Origin: CAZVFE01 sp964626405
GTDB lineage: Bacteria > Bacteroidota > Bacteroidia > Cytophagales > Spirosomataceae
NCBI GenBank assembly: GCA_964626405.1
Contig: CAZVFE010000006.1
Coordinates: forward strand, 1 to 45,287
DNA length: 45,287 nucleotides
Reading direction: 5' to 3'
Numbering within the stretch: position 1 is the stretch's first letter; each line of letters starts with the position of its first letter. This document shows, piece after piece, positions 42,959-45,287 of this stretch. Both the position numbers and the translations under genes were made by a program. The notes under the pieces were generated by a model. It was not told the DNA's origin and searched no databases. It was given only the letters and a program-made list of their open reading frames with translations.

Positions 42959-44244
42959 TGGAAAGAGGGAATAGTCAGAAATTATATTCAAAAGCAACTG
43001 AACTAATCCCTGGAGGAGTAAATTCTCCGGTAAGGGCATTTAAATCAGTAGGAGGAAATCCTGTTTTTCTTGATCATGCCAAGGGTGCTTATCTTTATGA
43101 TGTTGACGGGAATCAATATATTGATTTGATTAATTCTTGGGGTCCAATGTTATTTGGGCATGCACATCCCTATATTGAGGAAAAATTAACTGCTGCCTTA
43201 AAGAATTCCTTTTCATTCGGTGCGCCTACTCAAAAAGAAGTAGAAATTGCTGAAAAAATAATTTCATTTATACCTTCAATTGAAAAAGTTCGATTGGTTA
43301 ATTCTGGCACAGAGGCAACCATGTCTGCTATTAGAGTTGCCAGAGCCTATTCAAAAAAAGATAAAATTATTAAGTTTGAAGGCTGTTTTCATGGACACGG
43401 TGATTCTTTCTTAATTGCTGCTGGATCTGGCGCTGCAACACTTGGAATACCAGATAGTCCGGGTGTTACTAAAAGTTTAGCTAAAGATACTTTGACAGCC
43501 ATTTACAATGATTTAAATTCAGTTGAAGCTTTATTCAAAGAATATTCTGGAGAAATTGCTGGAATAATCTTAGAACCTGTAGTTGGTAATATGGGTTTAG
43601 TATTACCAAAACCTGGATTTTTAGAAGGATTAAGGAAATTAGCGGATCAATATGAAGCCGTATTGATTTTTGATGAGGTAATGACTGGATTTAGATTATC
43701 CAAGGCAGGATATCAGGGTATTACAACCGTAAAACCAGATTTAACTACTTTAGGTAAAATTATTGGAGGTGGCCTACCAGTTGGAGCCTATGGAGGAAAA
43801 AAAGAAATCATGGCCATGGTAGCTCCTGAAGGACCTGTATATCAATCGGGAACTCTTTCTGGAAATCCATTAGCTACTACTGCTGGATTAGCAATGATGG
43901 ATCTCATCGATAAAAATCCAACTATTTATAAAAAATTAGAAGAAAAGACCACAAAATTAGCCACTGGCATTCAATCAGTCTTAAAAGAATTGAATCTAAA
44001 TTATCAGGTTCAACATATTGGATCAATGTTTACTTTATTTTTCAAAGAAGGTGAAGTAAATAATTTTTCAGATGCAAAAGAATCAGATACCAATTTATTT
44101 GGGAAGTATTTTAATTTTATGTTGAATGAAGGTATTTATTTACCTCCGTCCCAATATGAATCATGGTTTATTTCAGATTCCATTGAAGACGAACATATTG
44201 AAAAAATTATTAATTGTACAAAAGAATTCTTTTCGATAAATTAG
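42958..44244 (+). CDS. hemL: Glutamate-1-semialdehyde 2,1-aminomutase
   Basis: A 428-residue class III PLP aminomutase. It has LIPGGVNSPVRAFKSVGG near the N terminus, NSGTEATMSAIRVARAYS, EGCFHGHGDS, LIFDEVMTGFR and PLP Lys267 in TTLGKIIGGGLPVGAYGG. It converts glutamate-1-semialdehyde to 5-aminolevulinate, the C5 route to tetrapyrroles and heme. Its start overlaps yidC by 1 bp, and the glycosyltransferase gene follows 9 bp later, so it belongs to the pyrG-yidC transcript. Confidence 0.98.
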   Translation: MERGNSQKLYSKATELIPGGVNSPVRAFKSVGGNPVFLDHAKGAYLYDVDGNQYIDLINSWGPMLFGHAHPYIEEKLTAALKNSFSFGAPTQKEVEIAEKIISFIPSIEKVRLVNSGTEATMSAIRVARAYSKKDKIIKFEGCFHGHGDSFLIAAGSGAATLGIPDSPGVTKSLAKDTLTAIYNDLNSVEALFKEYSGEIAGIILEPVVGNMGLVLPKPGFLEGLRKLADQYEAVLIFDEVMTGFRLSKAGYQGITTVKPDLTTLGKIIGGGLPVGAYGGKKEIMAMVAPEGPVYQSGTLSGNPLATTAGLAMMDLIDKNPTIYKKLEEKTTKLATGIQSVLKELNLNYQVQHIGSMFTLFFKEGEVNNFSDAKESDTNLFGKYFNFMLNEGIYLPPSQYESWFISDSIEDEHIEKIINCTKEFFSIN

Positions 44245-44253
44245 TTTATTTCC

Positions 44254-45213
44254 ATGGATAAAGAGAATCCATTATTAAGTTTAATTATTCCGGTTTATAA
44301 TAGACCTAAAGATGTTTTTGAGGTACTTCAATCTCTTTCAAAACAAACGGAAACTAATTTTGAGGTATTAGTGGTTGAGGATGGTTCTACTCAAAAAGCT
44401 GATGAAGAAGTAAAAAAATTTATTGATAAATTAACCATTAAATACTTTTGGAAAGAAAATTCAGGCCCAAGTGATACCCGAAATTTTGGTCTAAATAAAG
44501 CCGAAGGTGATTTTTTATTAATCTTAGATTCTGATTTAATTATTCCAGAAAAATATATAGCAATTATAAATAATTCACTAAAAACTGAAAAATTTGATTG
44601 CTTTGGAGGACCTGATGGAGGTTTTGATAAATTTACAGAAAAACAACTTGCCATTAATTTTGCAATGACATCCTTTCTTACTACTGGAGGAATAAGAGGT
44701 TCAAAATTAAATAAAAAGTTTTATCCTAGAAGTTTTAATATGGGTTTTACCCGTGAAGTACTAAATAAGACTAAAGGATTTAATAAAAATTTACTTATTG
44801 GAGAAGATATTGACTTAAGTATTCGAATATATCAATTAGGATTTAAAGTAATTTACATTGATGAGGCAATTGTCTATCATAAAAGAAGAGGAGATTTTGC
44901 GAAATTTTTTAAACAAGTTTCGATATTCGGAAGGGCAAGGTTTGAATTATCTAAAATTCATCCAGGAAGTTTAAAAGTCATACACTTATTACCATTAGTA
45001 TATTTATTTTCTTGTATCGGATTATTTATTTTAGGGATATTTATTTCGCAAAAAGCGTTTCTTCCGATATTATTTATAAATTTTCTATTTGGCATAGAAG
45101 CATCCAAAAAAGTAAGATTTAAATCAGTCCATTTGGCGATTATTGCAGCAAATATTCAATTGATAGGATATGCCTTAGGGTTTATTTCAGGAATTAAAAA
45201 TCATAAAAACTGA
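44254..45213 (+). CDS. Family 2 glycosyltransferase, membrane-associated
   Basis: A 319-residue GT2 enzyme. The GT-A domain occupies about 1-225, with LSLIIPVYNRP, VVEDGS, SGPSDTRNFGLNKAEGDFLLILDSD (the DSD metal site) and a LIGEDIDLSIRIYQLGFKVIYIDEA acceptor region. Two or three hydrophobic helices fill about 245-315 (LLPLVYLFSCIGLFILGIF). It likely adds a sugar to a lipid-linked or surface polymer at the inner membrane. The substrate is unknown. It ends 2 bp before the stop of a convergent gene. Confidence 0.9.
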   Translation: MDKENPLLSLIIPVYNRPKDVFEVLQSLSKQTETNFEVLVVEDGSTQKADEEVKKFIDKLTIKYFWKENSGPSDTRNFGLNKAEGDFLLILDSDLIIPEKYIAIINNSLKTEKFDCFGGPDGGFDKFTEKQLAINFAMTSFLTTGGIRGSKLNKKFYPRSFNMGFTREVLNKTKGFNKNLLIGEDIDLSIRIYQLGFKVIYIDEAIVYHKRRGDFAKFFKQVSIFGRARFELSKIHPGSLKVIHLLPLVYLFSCIGLFILGIFISQKAFLPILFINFLFGIEASKKVRFKSVHLAIIAANIQLIGYALGFISGIKNHKN

Positions 45214-45215
45214 TT

Positions 45216-45287
45216 TTAATAATAGCTTTCAGTCATTAGATAATTTTTTACATAATCCTCTACTCCTTCTTCCAAACTTGTAAATGG
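45216..45287 (-). CDS. C-terminal end of a possible NAD-dependent epimerase
   Basis: Reading the minus strand from the window edge gives 23 codons ending in TAA at 45216-45218. The residues FTSLEEGVEDYVKNYL resemble the last helix of SDR sugar epimerases such as ADP-glyceromanno-heptose 6-epimerase or UDP-glucose 4-epimerase, where a TSLEEGVxxYV segment is common. Only this tail is in the window, so the assignment is tentative, but the reading frame and gene-dense layout support a real gene. Confidence 0.5.
   Translation of the reverse strand, partial: PFTSLEEGVEDYVKNYLMTESYY

Noticed and set aside
1..45287. CRISPR array, prophage, insertion sequence or defence island
   Set aside because: No spaced direct repeats, transposase, integrase, phage structural gene or toxin-antitoxin pair was found. 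The genes are housekeeping with uniform base composition.

Overview
The window looks like a piece of a low-GC Bacteroidota chromosome, probably order Cytophagales. The evidence is the AT-rich base composition, several promoters of the Bacteroidota type (-7 TAnnTTTG, sometimes with a -33 TTTG), the gene order miaB / sigma54 activator / lptE / secG / groES / groEL, a split transketolase, the carboxy(nor)spermidine polyamine route, and Bacteroidota-style lipoprotein signals. Genes are tightly packed with many 1-20 bp overlaps. I see no prophage, insertion sequence, CRISPR array or obvious island, so most of the window is core housekeeping sequence.

Layout. 1-4403: end of an Omp85-type outer membrane protein gene (+), then a convergent minus-strand operon sucC / FAH-family hydrolase / bcp / transketolase N / transketolase C. 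4507-9369: plus-strand ABC ATPase, then miaB / sigma54 enhancer-binding protein / lptE / small TPR-like protein / secG. 9377-11410: groES-groEL behind a well-matched sigma54 promoter. 11477-15031: two MFS transporters and a GntR-LacI type regulator. 15026-16504: GNAT acetyltransferase and RluA-family pseudouridine synthase (-). 16508-17392: PLP deaminase-like enzyme (+). 17350-19375: a lone sufB and an Lrp/AsnC regulator (-). 19484-19736: a stand-alone RNA gene with a strange tRNA-like structure. 19788-22162: 1-Cys peroxiredoxin and pgi (+). 22231-24128: hisS and a lipoprotein (-). 24226-24369: a 47-codon basic protein gene with its own promoter and terminator. 24470-30099: DUF1080 protein, aminopeptidase P, lepA, and pdhC with two lipoyl domains. 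30151-33324: hisG-hisD-hisC. 33326-35672: the two-gene carboxynorspermidine pathway (-). 35721-39402: NlpC/P60 lipoprotein and an AddA-like helicase-nuclease (-). 39500-45213: pyrG / yidC / hemL / family-2 glycosyltransferase (+). 45216-45287: tail of an epimerase-like gene (-).

The most unusual item is the tRNA-like gene at 19514-19654. It has good acceptor, D, anticodon and T arms, a Leu-like D arm but an anticodon loop reading GUC and discriminator G, and a 72-nt variable region, with its own promoter and terminator. The second is a regulatory theme. The same 15-mer CTGACATTTTTTCAG lies in the promoter of the operon that encodes the sigma54 activator and just upstream of the sigma54 promoter of groESL, which suggests a wired chaperonin/envelope regulon. 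Further candidate operators (inverted repeats placed on -7 boxes or promoter spacers) occur at sufB, pdhC and the sugar porter gene.

All identifications come from motif recognition by eye. No database or folding program was run.
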